64,000 nucleotides of DNA. It comes from Branchiostoma lanceolatum. Its lineage: Eukaryota > Chordata > Leptocardii > Amphioxiformes > Branchiostomatidae. Below are positions 12,262 to 28,777 of the stretch, in pieces. Position 1 is the first letter of the stretch. Each line of letters opens with the position of its first letter. The translations under genes and the position numbers were made by a program. The stretch lies in assembly GCF_035083965.1 (NCBI RefSeq), contig NC_089724.1, positions 12,518,910-12,582,909 of the forward strand, written 5' to 3'. The notes beneath the pieces were generated by a model that was not told the DNA's origin, did not search any database, and worked only from the letters and a program-made list of their open reading frames with translations.

Positions 12262-14791
12262 TTACGCGTGTGAAACCTGCTCCGGATCACCCTCTGTCTT
12301 TGACGTCCGCTTCGTCAAGGCTTTGAACTTCGCCAGTGACCTTTGAACCGTTTTGTAAGTCTGGTTTTGTGCGAGAGATATACACATGGTCAAGACCGCC
12401 ATCCCAAACAAAATCATCACCGAGAAACCGAGTAGGTTCTTTTGGTGCTCAGGAAATACATCGCCGAACCCGATGGTAGATAAAGTGATGAATGAGAAGT
12501 AGAAAGCCGTTAGGAAGTCCCAACCCTCCCACTGCTTGATAACTAGCGCGCAGAGGACGTTGTAGAGGAGGAACAGGAGTACCACCACTGATAGGGGGAC
12601 GTCGATTTTCCGTTCTGCGAATCGGTGCCGAATGTTTTTTTCCTCCGCCGCCCCTTCCATATCCTCCGTGCCTACAGGGGTGCCAGTGAAAATGGTGAGA
12701 CGGGGATCGCGACTTCTCTGTGTCAAGCTGGGATGAAGTCCTATACCTTGTGTACCCCTGTTGAGACTGACTAAGGTGGACATCTTAATTTGGGAAGTAT
12801 TGTTGGCGTCTTCTGCCGCACAATGCCTGTTATCAATATCTGAATTAAGTTCCTCAACATCATCGTCCAAGGAGATGACGTCCATGTTTTGATCCGCCAA
12901 GACGGCACCCCCTTTTCTGTTTTTTTCTGATTGTGCTGTCCGACAGCTACGGGCGTCGTTTGACGCAGGAGTTTCACCTTTGGATCTGTCAGATTCTGTT
13001 TTTGTCTCGGGAAGGCCGCTACTTGTGGACGATTGTGCCCCTGACGGTGTGATTTCCTCACTGTCAATAGATGTCGTTTTCCCCAGCGGCGAGGATGAAC
13101 TTGTCTTTTCTTTCTCTGACGTTGATAGTTTAGGTGAATCTCTTGGACTGCACGTTGTCAACTCAGTACGATTGCTATTCGCGGACGTGTTACTCAAGGT
13201 GTTACTCTCTCTTGATGGGGAATCCCCGCGATGGTCTTTGAATTTCTGGTTTCTTCTGTCTCGCTCAAATCGCCAGAGCTGATATCCGACAATGGAAAAT
13301 AGTCTTGTCATTGCGCGGGCGAGCAGCAGACCCATGTCCGCCACACAGAACAGGTAGAGCGGGATGCCCACCAGGGCGTACAGGATGCAGACGACCCGGC
13401 CAGCCGGCGTCACAGGGGCGTGATGGCCGTATCCTATGGAGTTAGAAAAAAATTAATACTTTATTACAAAATTAACCTCCTATGAGCTCAACTACCGTTT
13501 CATTTTCCCTTTGTGTTTTCGATGTGATTTTTGAACCATGGGTTGCCAATTTCAACAGAAAAAGAGCTACGGACTCCCATATTTTAATTGTGAAAAGAAG
13601 TGTGGAAATCTGAAATCTCCAAGCTGCTAAGTGTGAAGAGGCAGATGGGATATTTTCAAATAAGCTCCAAGGAAGGAATTTGAAGATCTGCTGTTTGTTC
13701 TCGGTACTGTGCAGGTTCACAGTATGCGTGACATATACCCAGATTCCTTTCACCCATCGAAACTAAGTGGCTTCAGTAGAAATGAGTTGGCAAATGCCAA
13801 ACAGTCCCAAATGGTGCAATTATAATGCTAATCATCAAATATTTAAGACCGTCCATGGGACCATGCTGGTGAAGGACAAAACTTCCCGCCGCCCAATTGA
13901 GTCACTCCCAGCTTGTGTTATGAAACACCATGTTGACGAATATGCTTCAAACAAATATGACGTTTCATCCACTCTGAGTGACGAAAGATTAGCCAGTGTG
14001 TTTGAAACCAAACCACACGATGAGTTCTTTCGAACTCATATAAAAACCATCTTCCTCTTTGAAAGAGACAAGCAAAAAAACGACCATGTAATATTTAGGT
14101 ACATCTTCATCCAACAACTTGCATGCCCTGCTGTTATCTAATCCATCTTTAATGTAGCCCAGCCCTGTGGACTAAAGAACCATCTTTGAATGTTATCTTC
14201 AACTTAAAATATGTTTTTAAAAATTCCAGTGTCGTAAGTCTTACCTATCGTCGAGACCACGGTCGCGGCGAAGAACAGGGACCCATAGTAGGTCCACTTT
14301 TCTGCAGCGCCTGGCGTAACCCCGTGATGAAAGGCCGTGTCTAGCGAATGCGCGAACTTTCCGATTTCGAACACTGCGAGCCGAGTCCAGTTTTCTTGGT
14401 CCATTGCTTGGCTATTGTTCCAAAGCATCTCGATGACATAGTCACGGGATTTTATGAGTTCTTGTTGCTCCTCTATCTCTCGAGGGGACTCGATCGCTTG
14501 GAAGATAGCGGCTCCCACGAAGCAGTAAACCAGGAGAAGAGCCACAATCCCCACGTGGCTTAAAACAGGCTTAAGACACTGACGAACCGCAAAAGCGCGT
14601 TGGTCCTCCAGTGAAAGTGATCTGTCACCAACTATACTGCCGTCCACGTCGCCATTTCGCGCTTTAGCGTTTGGGCGGGCCGCCCGAACAGGTGTGTCCA
14701 ACTTGGCGACGTTGTTTCTACCGATATTCCGCCCGTTCATGGCTCCGAATCGCGACTCGTTCACATCAGTTTGCTCGAGCTTTGCTGACAT
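12262..14791 (-). CDS. Two-pore-domain potassium channel K2P-B with long TM2-TM3 loop, 572 aa
   Basis: Two coding exons (minus): 14791-14245 and 13433-12262, phase 1, stop at 12262. The first in-frame ATG is at 14791; the frame stays open upstream to at least 14860, so another start or exon is possible. The N-terminus is ~75 residues, then TM1 (VGIVALLLVYCFVGAAIFQA). Pore 1 filter VSTIGYGH is split by the intron and pore 2 filter is STIGFGDVFP. TM2 (VVCILYALVGIPLYLF) is followed by a loop of about 230 residues rich in Ser, Thr, Lys and Asp before TM3. The C-terminal tail is short and basic. Among vertebrate K2Ps a long TM2-TM3 loop is typical of TRESK (KCNK18); orthology is inference. The intron interrupts the selectivity filter at the same codon position as in K2P-A, supporting common descent. 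Confidence 0.92.
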
Positions 14792-16683
14792 GATGGGCCC
14801 ACTGAAGTAAGGATATGGTAGACTCGTATCAATAGGATATGTCGAATAAGCTCCTGTCACGGACCATAGCCTGAACTACGGCACAATGGTGATTGCTGCT
14901 ATGTCAATTGAGATCTACAACAGGGCCAACGACGAGGACAAAATTACTTCAAACGTCGATGGCTTCAAAGGGGGTTGTGAGACAACAGACACTCCACAGT
15001 TGTCAATTGTAAACACTACATCTCATAACTGTGGTTATCCAGTACCTTTTTTTGCCAAAGAACTTTTTTAAAAATCATGAGAACTTTGCATTAAAAATAT
15101 TTTGCAATTCATGGTAACATTAATGTAAAAATCAATTGCACAAAGTCCCTCTGTTAACCCTTCGTTTTATTTTCTTCCGTAACCAATGAATAAAGTATGC
15201 ATCAGCTGTCTTTCACAATACCGAGTCATCATGGTCATTAATTGTTCTGACGCACGCCATCCAACACAAGGGTTACTATGGCAGTTGCGCTTTTCCCGTC
15301 GCGCATATTAGCCGAAATATTTATGGTCTTTGCACAACGGTTTAGGCTGAAATTTGCGTCCAGACCATCACATTTGTTCGGGAATGTTTCAATTACAGGC
15401 ATGTTTTTGTTGTGCTTCAGTTACTTTCCATTTCCATACCTTTCAAATCCCATGTACGTACAATGTTTGGTTAACATAATACACCAAGGTAACAGTTAGC
15501 CACACAAGTTTGACATGTGTCTGACTCTCGTCTGTAAGTTTTAATTTGTTGTCCTAGGTTTCCTCCGAAATGAAAAAATATGCCTCACAAATTGTAGGCC
15601 AAGAATGTGCTTTCCTTCCATGCTGGTGCTGCGTTGTACAGTGGTATCCTGTCATCGTGCGGGGCTTTTTACAGCATTATCATTGTGGTTATAGGACATG
15701 TCCTTGTGGTAATAGGGCAGCCAAATACACCTTATATCTAAATGGTTGGGAGTATTCTTTTTCTGTATCTGTATCTGTATAGCCGGTATAACCGCCCTTC
15801 GGCGTAACACACCAGCTTTTTATACTCTCGCTCTCACCGCTTTTTATGTATATATGTATACATAAAAAAAGCAACAGAGAGCTTCCTTTGCAGATGTTGT
15901 CATGCTACCTCATAAAGTAATTCTATTGTGTGTAAAAACAAGTGGCCAGTGTCTGACATGAGGTAACCTCATTGGCATTTCCCTTTGGTTAAGTAGAAAA
16001 TACAAGCTTCCAGTATCATGTGTAAAGGATTCAACAAGTCAAGAATAAAAACATATCTGTATTGCTCATGACTGCATACAAAGGATTTATTACAAATACA
16101 AAAGTACGCTTCAAATAATTGTTTTATAAAAATATGTGGAAAATGACATTTTCAGATGTATCAATGTATGCATAGGAAGGCAATAAAATGTCAAAAAGTC
16201 AATAATTATATCACAATCTTTGTATCAAATTATACATTCCAGATGTTGTATACAGCATTATGAGAGAAACCACATCATATTTACAGGCATAAAAAACACC
16301 AAGAAATATCAGAAAACTAAGGTTGCTCTACCACTCAGTGAGAAGTACAGTATTGATGATTCTTTCCCTAAAAGAACCCAATACAGCATATGATCTTTTT
16401 CTATGAATAAAATGAATAAAAGTTACCAAATTGTCTTTATTCAGACAGAAATATGTTGATCACGTGAACATCAAGCTGAATTAGTCAATGGTACACATAT
16501 GTATACAAGTATGCCATTGGCATTAAATATCACCTGCAGAAAAATGTCTCCAAATTCTACAACAATGATTATTTTCCAATCATTCATCACTTTTTTTTCA
16601 TTTCATGACTTAATTTCCTTCTAACCTCAAGAATCTGCATATATTTTACAAAGTCCACTTTTCCAGCTGTGTCCCACAATGCA
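14792..16683. other. Intergenic, K2P-B 5' region and LRP2BP 3' region
   Basis: Short open stretches on both strands show no domain signature. Minus-strand AATAAA signals lie near 16087 and 16435 and could end LRP2BP transcripts. No other gene seen. Confidence 0.5.
15758..15870. repeat. (TCTGTA)n microsatellite and palindrome
   Basis: Several TCTGTA/TCTGTATC units are followed by a G/C-rich segment and a near-palindrome (TTATGTATATATGTATACATAA) at about 15843-15865. Probably the end of an interspersed element. Confidence 0.45.
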
Positions 16684-20417
<3,734 letters not shown>

Positions 20418-21746
20418 GCCTCACACCTGGATGACACACCTGTATGCCTGACACCTGGATGATTACTGTTGTGCTGCAATGGGGAGGAGGGACAATAATT
20501 CAACACAGCAATTTAAACAGTTCTAGAAATGTAATCCTGCTCGGAAATGGCAACACAATTAACAAAAAGAACGTTTATGGATTTGTTCACGTATCAACAG
20601 ATGATTTGCATTGTGCATACAAAAAAGAGAGAGAATCTCTTTTCAAACTGATGCCCTGGCAACACTGATCGTTTGCTTCATGATCACGAACTTCCCCTTT
20701 GGAAATGCAATATTCACTTGGTCATGTGTTCAACCAATTTTTGAGCTTGTTTCTTCACATATCTCTGAGTAATAAAAGTTAACTGTTACAGCAGCGTTTG
20801 GCTCAGTGCGTGGCACAAGCCCATTAAAGCTTTAAAGTCAATCTCAGTCAGGTGAATGATCATACAGCCATCCATAGTATGAAAGTTTACAGCGAAGCGA
20901 GCAACAAGAAACACGCATTATCAAAAACCTATAGCACTATCTTATCCAAAAGTACTGCCATTAGGTTTTATATCTATCGGACAATTTCGTTTGACGTTTA
21001 CTTTCACCTTACACCTAGATGCCCCCCTCCCACCTCGAGTTCCAACAAAGGCCTTTTCTGTTTTCTGCGCGCAACTTTCAGCTTTATCTCTTACAAAAAT
21101 CATGGTAGTTAAGACGGTTTCACTAAGAGTACTTACTATGTTCTCTTCGTGTCTCGGAAACCTGTGAATTGTGACAAGTAATCTTTGCCGTCTGTTTGTT
21201 GGTCTGAAAAACATGCAAAGCCAAACAGGCGTTTACTGCGCAGGTCAACTGCGCATTTACACAGATCCGAGAGGTTGCTAGGCAACAGGCCTTGGAACGT
21301 TCCCTTCAACAGGTCTTGTCATTTGTTGGGTTCTCGCGACCGATGGCGCATAGTTGTCAAAGACAGAATCATCTCAGTGGTATTCTGGAAGCCAAAGCAA
21401 CAAGTGTCACGCAAAGGGACACGGATTTATTAGATCAGGTTGAAAGACGTAGCAACGAGGCCGTCTAGCGACGTTAGTAAAAAGTGCACCAATGCGTCAC
21501 CGGTTCACGTCATTCGTTGGTCTTCCTCCTTCGTCTGTCTTCCGTCAAATGACAAAATCGGTCTTCAGACATTGCCATTTATTGCCGAGCTACATTTCTT
21601 TGTTCAATATCCATACTGAACTATAAAAGCAGTCGAGTCTGTTATAGTGTTACTGTATTAGTCCACATTAGTCCGATGTGGACATGGTGGACTAATAACG
21701 GGAACAGTCCTAATCCCGACACATCCCTAATTCCGACATATGCTTA
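20418..21746. other. LRP2BP 5' region
   Basis: No coding exon seen. On the minus strand a strong donor (GTAAGTAC, GT at 21136-21135) could end a non-coding first exon, with an acceptor-like TTGCAG near 20478 leading into the ATG exon. This is inference from splice consensus only. Confidence 0.4.
21274..21286. promoter_or_regulatory. RFX-type X-box, putative LRP2BP promoter
   Basis: GTTGCTAGGCAAC is a perfect inverted repeat GTTGC-TAG-GCAAC, the form bound by RFX factors. It lies ~140 bp upstream, in minus-strand sense, of the putative first-exon donor. Two 'CTGCGCA' half-sites resembling NRF1 sites flank it near 21236 and 21250. RFX sites mark many ciliary gene promoters. Confidence 0.55.
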
Positions 21747-23279
21747 GGTCACAATTGCGCCGGTGCCCGTCGGGGATGTAGCCCCGGCCGGGCTCTGACG
21801 TCTGGGAGGCACCGGCTGTCGTGGTCACAAATAAAACTTTCCTTCATGCTGCCCTGCAGGGGTCCCGGGGTGCTCCGGCAGGCACTCGGTGGCATTTTTG
21901 TAAAATTTTGTCACCTTCATTGGTCGGTCTCCGGCAGGCACCCGTCAGTTGCTCTGAAGGTGCCTTGTAGTGACCCCTGTGGGGTCCGACAGGGTACCGC
22001 GTGCTTATCACATCCAGGTGGGGCAGTTGTAGGGTCCCTGCCGATTCCCCCGCGAACGACGGTCGGGCATCAGGCAGGCTCCTGGTGGGCACTCGTCAAA
22101 ATTGCACTGGAGATTCTCGAAGTTCTCGCTTTAGTTATGCTCACCTGATCTGTAACGTCACACGAAGTCACACGGTCTTACGAAGTATACACATTGAACT
22201 GGAAAGTCTTTCCCTGCTATAAGTAAACAAGTTGCTGAAACAATTGGTGTTAGTGTGAAAATCAAATACATCATCCCTCAAAAGACTCTCACAACTATAT
22301 GCAATAGCCTTATATACCCGCATTTGACTTACTGTAACATTATTATTGTTTGGGGATGAGCTTGCCGTGCAACTCTACAATCTCTTATAACTCTCCAAAC
22401 GAAATTCACAAGGATAGCACTGCTTCTGACTTTCGCTCACACATGGCTCCTCTATTTCAAAACTTAAAGATGCTAGCTATCATCGATATCAGTACATTAC
22501 AAATTAATATATTAACATATAACTTCCTTTGTAACAATATCTCCAATATTCTTTATATTTTCCCAAACCCCAATTCACTTGAACACAACTATTATACCTT
22601 GCATAGAAATCAACTGTATATTCCTCCGCACATCATTAGCACAGTTCTCCGTAAAATGCAAATATTTCACAATATGGAACAGTCTTCCGACAAATATACA
22701 ATCACCTCTTTTCTGACGTTTAAAAGTGCCCTGAAAAGCCATCATAACCACTGTAGTAGAGTCACGTGCTCAGTTTCTATCTAATTTTAATTTGTACCAT
22801 GAATTATTTGATCATCATTATCTATCGTTCTCTTATTCTCTTAATACTTTGCTATATTATCTATGATTTATATATGTTTGATAAGTATAGACGAGAGGGG
22901 CCTAGTATAAGCTATATACGTTTGTCCTCCCCCCTGAACCTGTTTTCACTTATTGTTTATCATATTATGTATTATAGATTTCCTTGGTGTGCAAATAAAT
23001 AAACAAGCAAACAAACAAACAAATTATTATTTGTCCCGGTGGATTGCCGGCAACCGGAGGGGTACCTCTCGGTGTGCTCACGGTTAGGTCACGGCGTCTT
23101 TTCGTTCGCGGGGCCCGGGTAGAATTTAAGTCAGAACTAAATTTTTGTCGGGTCCCCGCCTGCCCCAAAATGGCCCGATAGCCGCAGGGTGTCCCACGGG
23201 GCCACGTAGGGGTCACGCCCGAAAGTGCCAAAAACGGCCCGGGAACTACCCGGCAGGGCCCCTTTTTCCAATTGTGACC
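21747..23279. mobile_element. DNA transposon remnant with nested LINE
   Basis: Inverted termini GGTCACAATTG at 21747 and CAATTGTGACC ending at 23279. The two G/C-rich ends (21760-22100 and 23040-23270) flank an A/T-rich central part that is the LINE below. This suggests a DNA element later hit by a retrotransposon. No transposase frame seen. Confidence 0.45.
22223..23022 (+). mobile_element. 5'-truncated LINE 3' end (reverse transcriptase C-terminus)
   Basis: Conceptual translation in shifting frames reads like the C-terminus of a CR1/L2/Jockey-type polymerase. Landmarks are LIYPHLTYCN, then a 'LQ..F.RIALL' stretch, then HMAPLFQNLKML. A 'NMEQSS..SFLTFKSALK' ending fits the usual 'WN.LP...FK..LK' terminus. 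Frames are broken by stops and shifts. It ends in an (ACAA)n-like tail at ~23000-23022. Inactive. Confidence 0.65.
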
Positions 23280-23900
23280 AAAGCAATAGTTGGGAAAACA
23301 AATGTCCGTTTACGGGAAGGACCAATATCAATAACAGAACAATAAATGCTGAACTTGATAACGTTAGGGTCTCAATCCCGCACGACAAGCACGCCTAGGT
23401 TACAAATACACTCATGTCATGACTCCTGAGCATTCATATCCTTGATAAAGTCATAAACTTTATTGCAAATTTCTGCCACACTTGGCTAAGTACAGGTCAG
23501 AACAAAACAAAAGAACAAGTACAGTTCACGGATACAAAAAGAATATGACTATCTTTAAATAAATTTTAGGAATCACGGGATCGCGCGGCAGAAAAACCGG
23601 TTGTTGTCTGTTTGGCGCTATGTGTATGTTCAATCAAAGCACACACGCTGGACGGGTTATCGATGTCGAGTGAAGTTTCCATCAGTTGGTATTTGGTAGC
23701 TATTACCTCTGGGTTCCTCCCAAATACGCACATTGTTCGTTGTGTTCTTTAAACAAAATTGAATAACGTGCCATAAGAAAAGCCGCCAGAGGTACTTTTA
23801 TTCGCATCCAGCCCTGGGGAAGCTGTGTTGAAATCGTCCACCTACCTGCTACATAACAAGCTGTACCTTCAAATTGTCGGTAAGTTCCCGGTCATGCATA

Positions 23901-24295
23901 AACACCTCACCCGACCTCATCCGAGTCTAAACTGCAGTGTATACGGGGCAGGGACATTATTTGACGTTCTGGATACGTTAAATGTGTAATTATGAATGCA
24001 AAACAAGCAGCAAACTCTAAGTATTTACCAGTTTTTATAAGTTACGCCGCTCGTTTCCAAGATAGAAGGGTGACACGCGCCGTTTTGAGTATCAAGACAT
24101 GGTCACGGAAAAAAGTCAATAGTGCAGTCAAAATAGGTCAGATCAAGCATATAAATGTGTCTCCTGTATCGTGACAAGTTCACCAATCTCCTACAGTGCT
24201 TTAGAGGAATCAGACTTTTGTCAGAAACGAGATTTTTCGAGTCAAAGTTGATCTATTTTCCGCGGGTGAGGTCGGATGAGGTCGGGTGAGGTGTT
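23901..24295. mobile_element. MITE, 395 bp, TA-flanked
   Basis: Left end AACACCTCACCCGACCTCAT; right end is its inverse (ATGAGGTCGGGTGAGGTGTT). TA precedes (23899-23900) and follows (24296-24297). No domain-bearing ORF. Confidence 0.75.
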
Positions 24296-24435
24296 TAGAT
24301 TTTGGTCGTACTCAGAATATGACTTCCCTAAAGTTCATTAGCTGCCCAGGTTATAATGATGATTACTTAGAGGCGTTGGGTACGAAATTACATGTGTGCA
24401 AATTCTGAGCTGTGACAGCTTTTTTTTTAGAAGTA

Positions 24436-24617
24436 GAGATTGGAATTCTACCAGGACAATCTCCAATTCTGATAGGAAAAACTCGGATTGCATCAAAATG
24501 TTTTGGAAATTAGACTGAATCATTTCACACTTAAAATTTCAGCATAGGTAAGCCTACATTCACCATTACTATTCTAGGTGAATTCAGATCTCTATTCACT
24601 AGAAGAATTCCAATCTC
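24436..24617. mobile_element. MITE, 182 bp, TA-flanked
   Basis: Ends GAGATTGGAATTC and GAATTCCAATCTC, with TA on each side (24434-24435, 24618-24619). No ORF. Confidence 0.65.
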
Positions 24618-24632
24618 TACTGTGACGATTCC

Positions 24633-25333
24633 GAGACAACTCGGCCCCTGGGACAACTCGGCCCCTGGCCATTCCGAAGACAACTCGGCCCCTAGCTCAG
24701 GACAACTCGGCACCAAGTACTTAGTGCATGATAAGTGTATTTGGGGCTCGAAGAATGACAATTCTACCGATCTGACAGGCTGATAAGTGGAATAAGTATT
24801 TTAAGAAACAAAACTCAGTCCATACATTAGCATTTTTGTATTTTCGTAAGTCTCAAACGTTACAAGACCGTCAAAAACATGTTGCGGGCCGGTGCGGCGA
24901 CGCCATTTTTTGGGTATTTTCGACGCTCTTTCACGAACTCGCTACGCTTATGTTCTATTATGAAAGTGCTTATAACTTATTACCGATGAAACTAAATGTA
25001 TAGCAGTTCATTCTGTTTTGTTGGTCATAGATTTTAACAGTTTGTAGGCTTTCAAAACGCGTCGAGACAAACGAGATGATAAAACTTCCTTATTGATATT
25101 CAAGCGTTCTGGCGAAGTGACCTGCAGGGTTCCACAATTTCCTATTTTTTTAGACGAAATGTTTGGCAGTTAAACATGTTTTATTCCTCACATGGTTTTT
25201 AAAAAGATTCTGTTCTGTTAGCTGATCTATATGCCAGTTTTGGGGCTCGGTGCCGAGTTGTCCTGAGATAGGGGCCGAGTTGTCCTGAATGGCAGAGTAG
25301 GGGCCGAGTTGTCCCTGGGGCCGAGTTGTCCTG
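24633..25333. repeat. Element bounded by opposed clusters of a ~15-bp motif
   Basis: Four copies of GACAACTCGGCCCC (the innermost GACAACTCGGCACC) lie at 24633-24713. Four inverse copies (GGGGCCGAGTTGTCC, innermost GGTGCCGAGTTGTCC) lie at 25249-25333 in mirrored order. The ~530 bp between is without an ORF. Resembles a DNA transposon with subterminal repeat arrays. Confidence 0.65.
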
Positions 25334-25504
25334 ATACCCACTGTGACATATAACGTTATATATATTTATGTGTGTGTGTGTGTGTAGGGGTGGTAATTAA
25401 CAGTTATATTGATAAGGATTTGTCTGGGTCGCTTGAATAGTAGTCTTCATAAGGAGATTGATCTGAAACAACTTGAATTTGAATGTGTGTATATTTTTCA
25501 GATA

Positions 25505-28500
25505 ATGGCAAAAACAAATGGCAACAAGGAATCGACCCAAAATGACCACCTCTGTCAGATGTTAGCAGACCTGAAAGTGAAGACCTCTGTTTTAGAGGTC
25601 CAAGGGGGTGAGCGGGATGCCATGACTAAAACGACCGCAGAGTTGCTAAAAGTGTACGACGAAAACGTGACCAAACTGACCTGTGGGCCAGTCATGAGAT
25701 CGGATCGGGGAAGTTCTGAAGTTGTGGATGAAATCAGCGAAAGCCCAATTGACTTTGGTGAGATGATATTATGATGTTATGAGAAGCAACGTTACCACTG
25801 CTTTCTTTTGGTCAGAGCAGATGTCGGTATTCAATAGAATATAAATTTCATTATGACGGATACAAAAATAGCAAGCTAGTCAGAGTATCCGGTATCTGAC
25901 CGTTTAAAAAGAAAAGAACAAAGGAATATATTATCAGCTAGTAACTCGATAAATTGATAGTTGTCGGGGATAGTTTTTGGTTGAGTAAGAAATGACTCGA
26001 AGCACATTCCGTACCATATATGTGTGATTAATGTCAAGTTCATACTTAATAACTTAACAGTCCATTTGTCTCTGTACAGATTCTGTGATACAAGACTTCA
26101 AAGACCGACTGGTAAGTGCCGGACACAACAATGGTCATCCCACATTCTTTGGGTTTATCAGCGCCGGCGATGGAACATATCCCTCAGCCTTGGGCACCTT
26201 CGTCCCTGCAAACTTAGCAACATACTCAGGTAGGTGTGTATGGAACTCTATACATATTGAAAGCAGTGATAGGCCTTATCTCTTTGAATTTCGGTTAGTA
26301 ATTTAAAAGACAATGTTGATTGCTTCATCTTTTGGATTCCTTCCGCAATGCACTTTCTCTGCATTAGTCAAACGGACTTGGTGATCTATGTTTAACCTCT
26401 ACCGTACTTGGACTATTGAAATGAAAGACAGAAGTGACGATGTCTATTCAGTTAACATGTTTTTTTAAAACAAAAATAACAGGGGCTCACTTAGGGAACC
26501 CAGCCGCCGTCCAGATGGAAAACAGGCTGATCAAATGGGTGGCAGACCTGTTCGGCTACCCCGCAGGGCACGCTGGGAACATTTCATCCGGAGGTTCTCT
26601 CGCCACTCTCACTGCGTTAGCTGTCGCACGGGATAGCAGGGAGCTCAAAGCCGTAGATTTTCACAGGTACAGTAGATAATTGGTTTTGCTCACGGTGTAT
26701 TTATAAGCTAATGCTTAAAAACATGTGTGTAATGATTATGATAATGCCAGCGTTCACTGGACTCTGGCCAACGCTAACATAGAATGAAAATAATTGAACC
26801 ACCAATAATAGTTGATGAAATCTACTTTTATTTCTCTCCACAGATGTGTGATTTATTGTAGTGAGTTCACCCATTTTGCTGTGCAGAAGGGACTTCGGGC
26901 CGTTGGGATGCGGGAGGCTATTCTGAAGAAAACTCCAGTGGACCAGTCGTACAGGATGACAGCAGCGGCTCTTGAACGGCAGATCAAGGAAGACACGGAA
27001 GTGAGACAATTCCATCAATTCATGAACATGAAATTCCAAATTAATGCATGAGTCTGTTCTCTTCGCCCAAGATCTCTACATTACTCTCTATTATCCATAG
27101 TTATGATGAGCTGTTGCTGGCACTACGTTAATCCCATATCATAACAAATGCTCTGTTGAAGTCACACACGCTTGTAAAGGTTTGCTGAGTCTTACTTTAT
27201 TATAACGTTTTTAAACGTATCAACCAGGCCGGTTTGCTGCCCTTCCTGGTCGTGGCAACTGTGGGCACCACGATGACCGGAAGTGTGGATCCTGTGGACG
27301 ACATCGCTGATGTGTGTGAACGTCACCAACTCTGGCTCCACGTTGATGCCGCCTATGGAGGGTTTTTCGCGCTCTGTGACGAAATGAAACAGCTGTTTGT
27401 TGGTGTGGAGCGGAGTGATTCAATTGTGGTAAATCCACACAAAGGTGAAGAAAAAAAATCCACATTATCTAAGCTCGGTGAGGCCTAGGCCTATGGTTTA
27501 AACTGCCAGTGTTATCTACATGTCGAAAGTCCTTATGTATGTAACATGTAGTTCACATGTCCTTTCTCGTATTGAAGAAGAAGCCCATGATTTTAAATTA
27601 TGCATCTCAAATATATACCATTAATTTCCTTTATATTTTCAGGGCTGTTCACATCTGGTGGTGTCGGAGTTCTTGTGGTGAAAGATGGAAAGAAGCTTCA
27701 ACATTGCTGCTCCTTGGAGGAAACACCCAGCTGCTTCAAGGGATCTTCGGTATTTTCTGCTGATCATGTGTCTCCATCAGAACTTTCATTCGAACTGACC
27801 AGGCCTTTCAGGTAGATCGAATTCGATATTATTTGTGTAGTGCCAATAGCAAAACAATGAATTGAATCTCTCTACACATCATGCACATTTCTGCTGAAGA
27901 ATGGTTTTGATTTATATATTACTAACGTAATTATCAACTAACCCTTGAGTATTTGGTCTCCAGATCGTGAATCTCAAAATGTAGGGTTTAAAAGTTTGAA
28001 ATACACATGTATATTTGTTCCTCACAGAGGTGCTCAGATGTGGCTTCCACTGAAAGTGTTTGGTGTTGGGGTTTTCCGTGCGGCCCTGGAAGAGAAACTA
28101 CTACTGGCACGTTACCTCTACGGGAAGCTAAAAGGTGAACAATGACAGTCTTAGATAGTCATTTTATTCATATCATACTAAATACCCGATGACCAGCATT
28201 TTGTAATAAGACAAGAAAGTTTAATGTGCGTAGATAAAGTCACTTATTATAACACCTACCCTCATACCAAATACCATGATTACAGCACATCTATTATTCT
28301 GTAGCTTCTACGTTATGCTGGCCAAAATTTGAGTGAACAAAAACAGACAAACAGACAGACAGCCAGACAGTCATACCAAAAACAGTACTTTCAAGCTAAA
28401 AATGAAGCATCTACTACGTAACAATCTTCTAATCAGCCTTACGTTTCGTGCTGACTGCATTCCTCGCTAACAGTCTCAATCACTGTCACACAGAAACTGA

Positions 28501-28777
28501 TGAGTTTGAGCTGCCACTGGAGCCCGAGCTGTCCGTGGTCCTGTTTCGTGCTACAGCGCCACCTGTCGTCGATATCAACAACTTCAACCAACAGCTCCTG
28601 AACGACCTGATTTCTGACGGGAAAATCTTCATGATTCCTGCTGAACTTCACGGCCAGTTCTACCTGCGTGTCTGTGTCCTGTGCTTCAGGACCCACATTG
28701 AGCATATCGATCTGTGCTTCTCCTTGATCCGAGAGAAACGTGCTCATCTGTGGAAGTCGTTCCGTTTGGATGCCTAA
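25505..28777 (+). CDS. PLP-dependent group II decarboxylase paralogue 1, 506 aa
   Basis: Eight exons: 25505-25757, 26080-26229, 26483-26666, 26844-27000, 27228-27444, 27643-27811, 28028-28134, 28494-28777; all phases agree (1,1,2,0,1,2,1). ATG lies three bases after an acceptor, so a 5' untranslated exon is expected upstream. Family marks: HPTFFGF..GDGTYPSAL, phosphate-loop SSGGSLATLTAL, stacking His in SEFTHFAVQKG, VGTT, HVDAAYGG, and PLP lysine K320 in NPHKG. The position aligning with the catalytic-loop Tyr of aromatic amino-acid decarboxylases is Phe352 (codon 27735-27737). By recall the sequence is closer to bacterial-type PLP decarboxylases (FRGAQMWLPLKVFG) than to GAD, CSAD or AADC; substrate unknown. 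The first exon is 8 codons longer than in the other copies. Confidence 0.93.

Noticed and set aside
12771-13282. Open frames overlapping the K2P-B loop exon on both strands
   Set aside because: Shadows of the real coding exon caused by its Ser/Lys-rich codon use.
13767-14141. 124-codon plus-strand open frame in the K2P-B intron
   Set aside because: It begins with GTG, has no domain or splice support and lies antisense inside an intron; composition looks non-coding.
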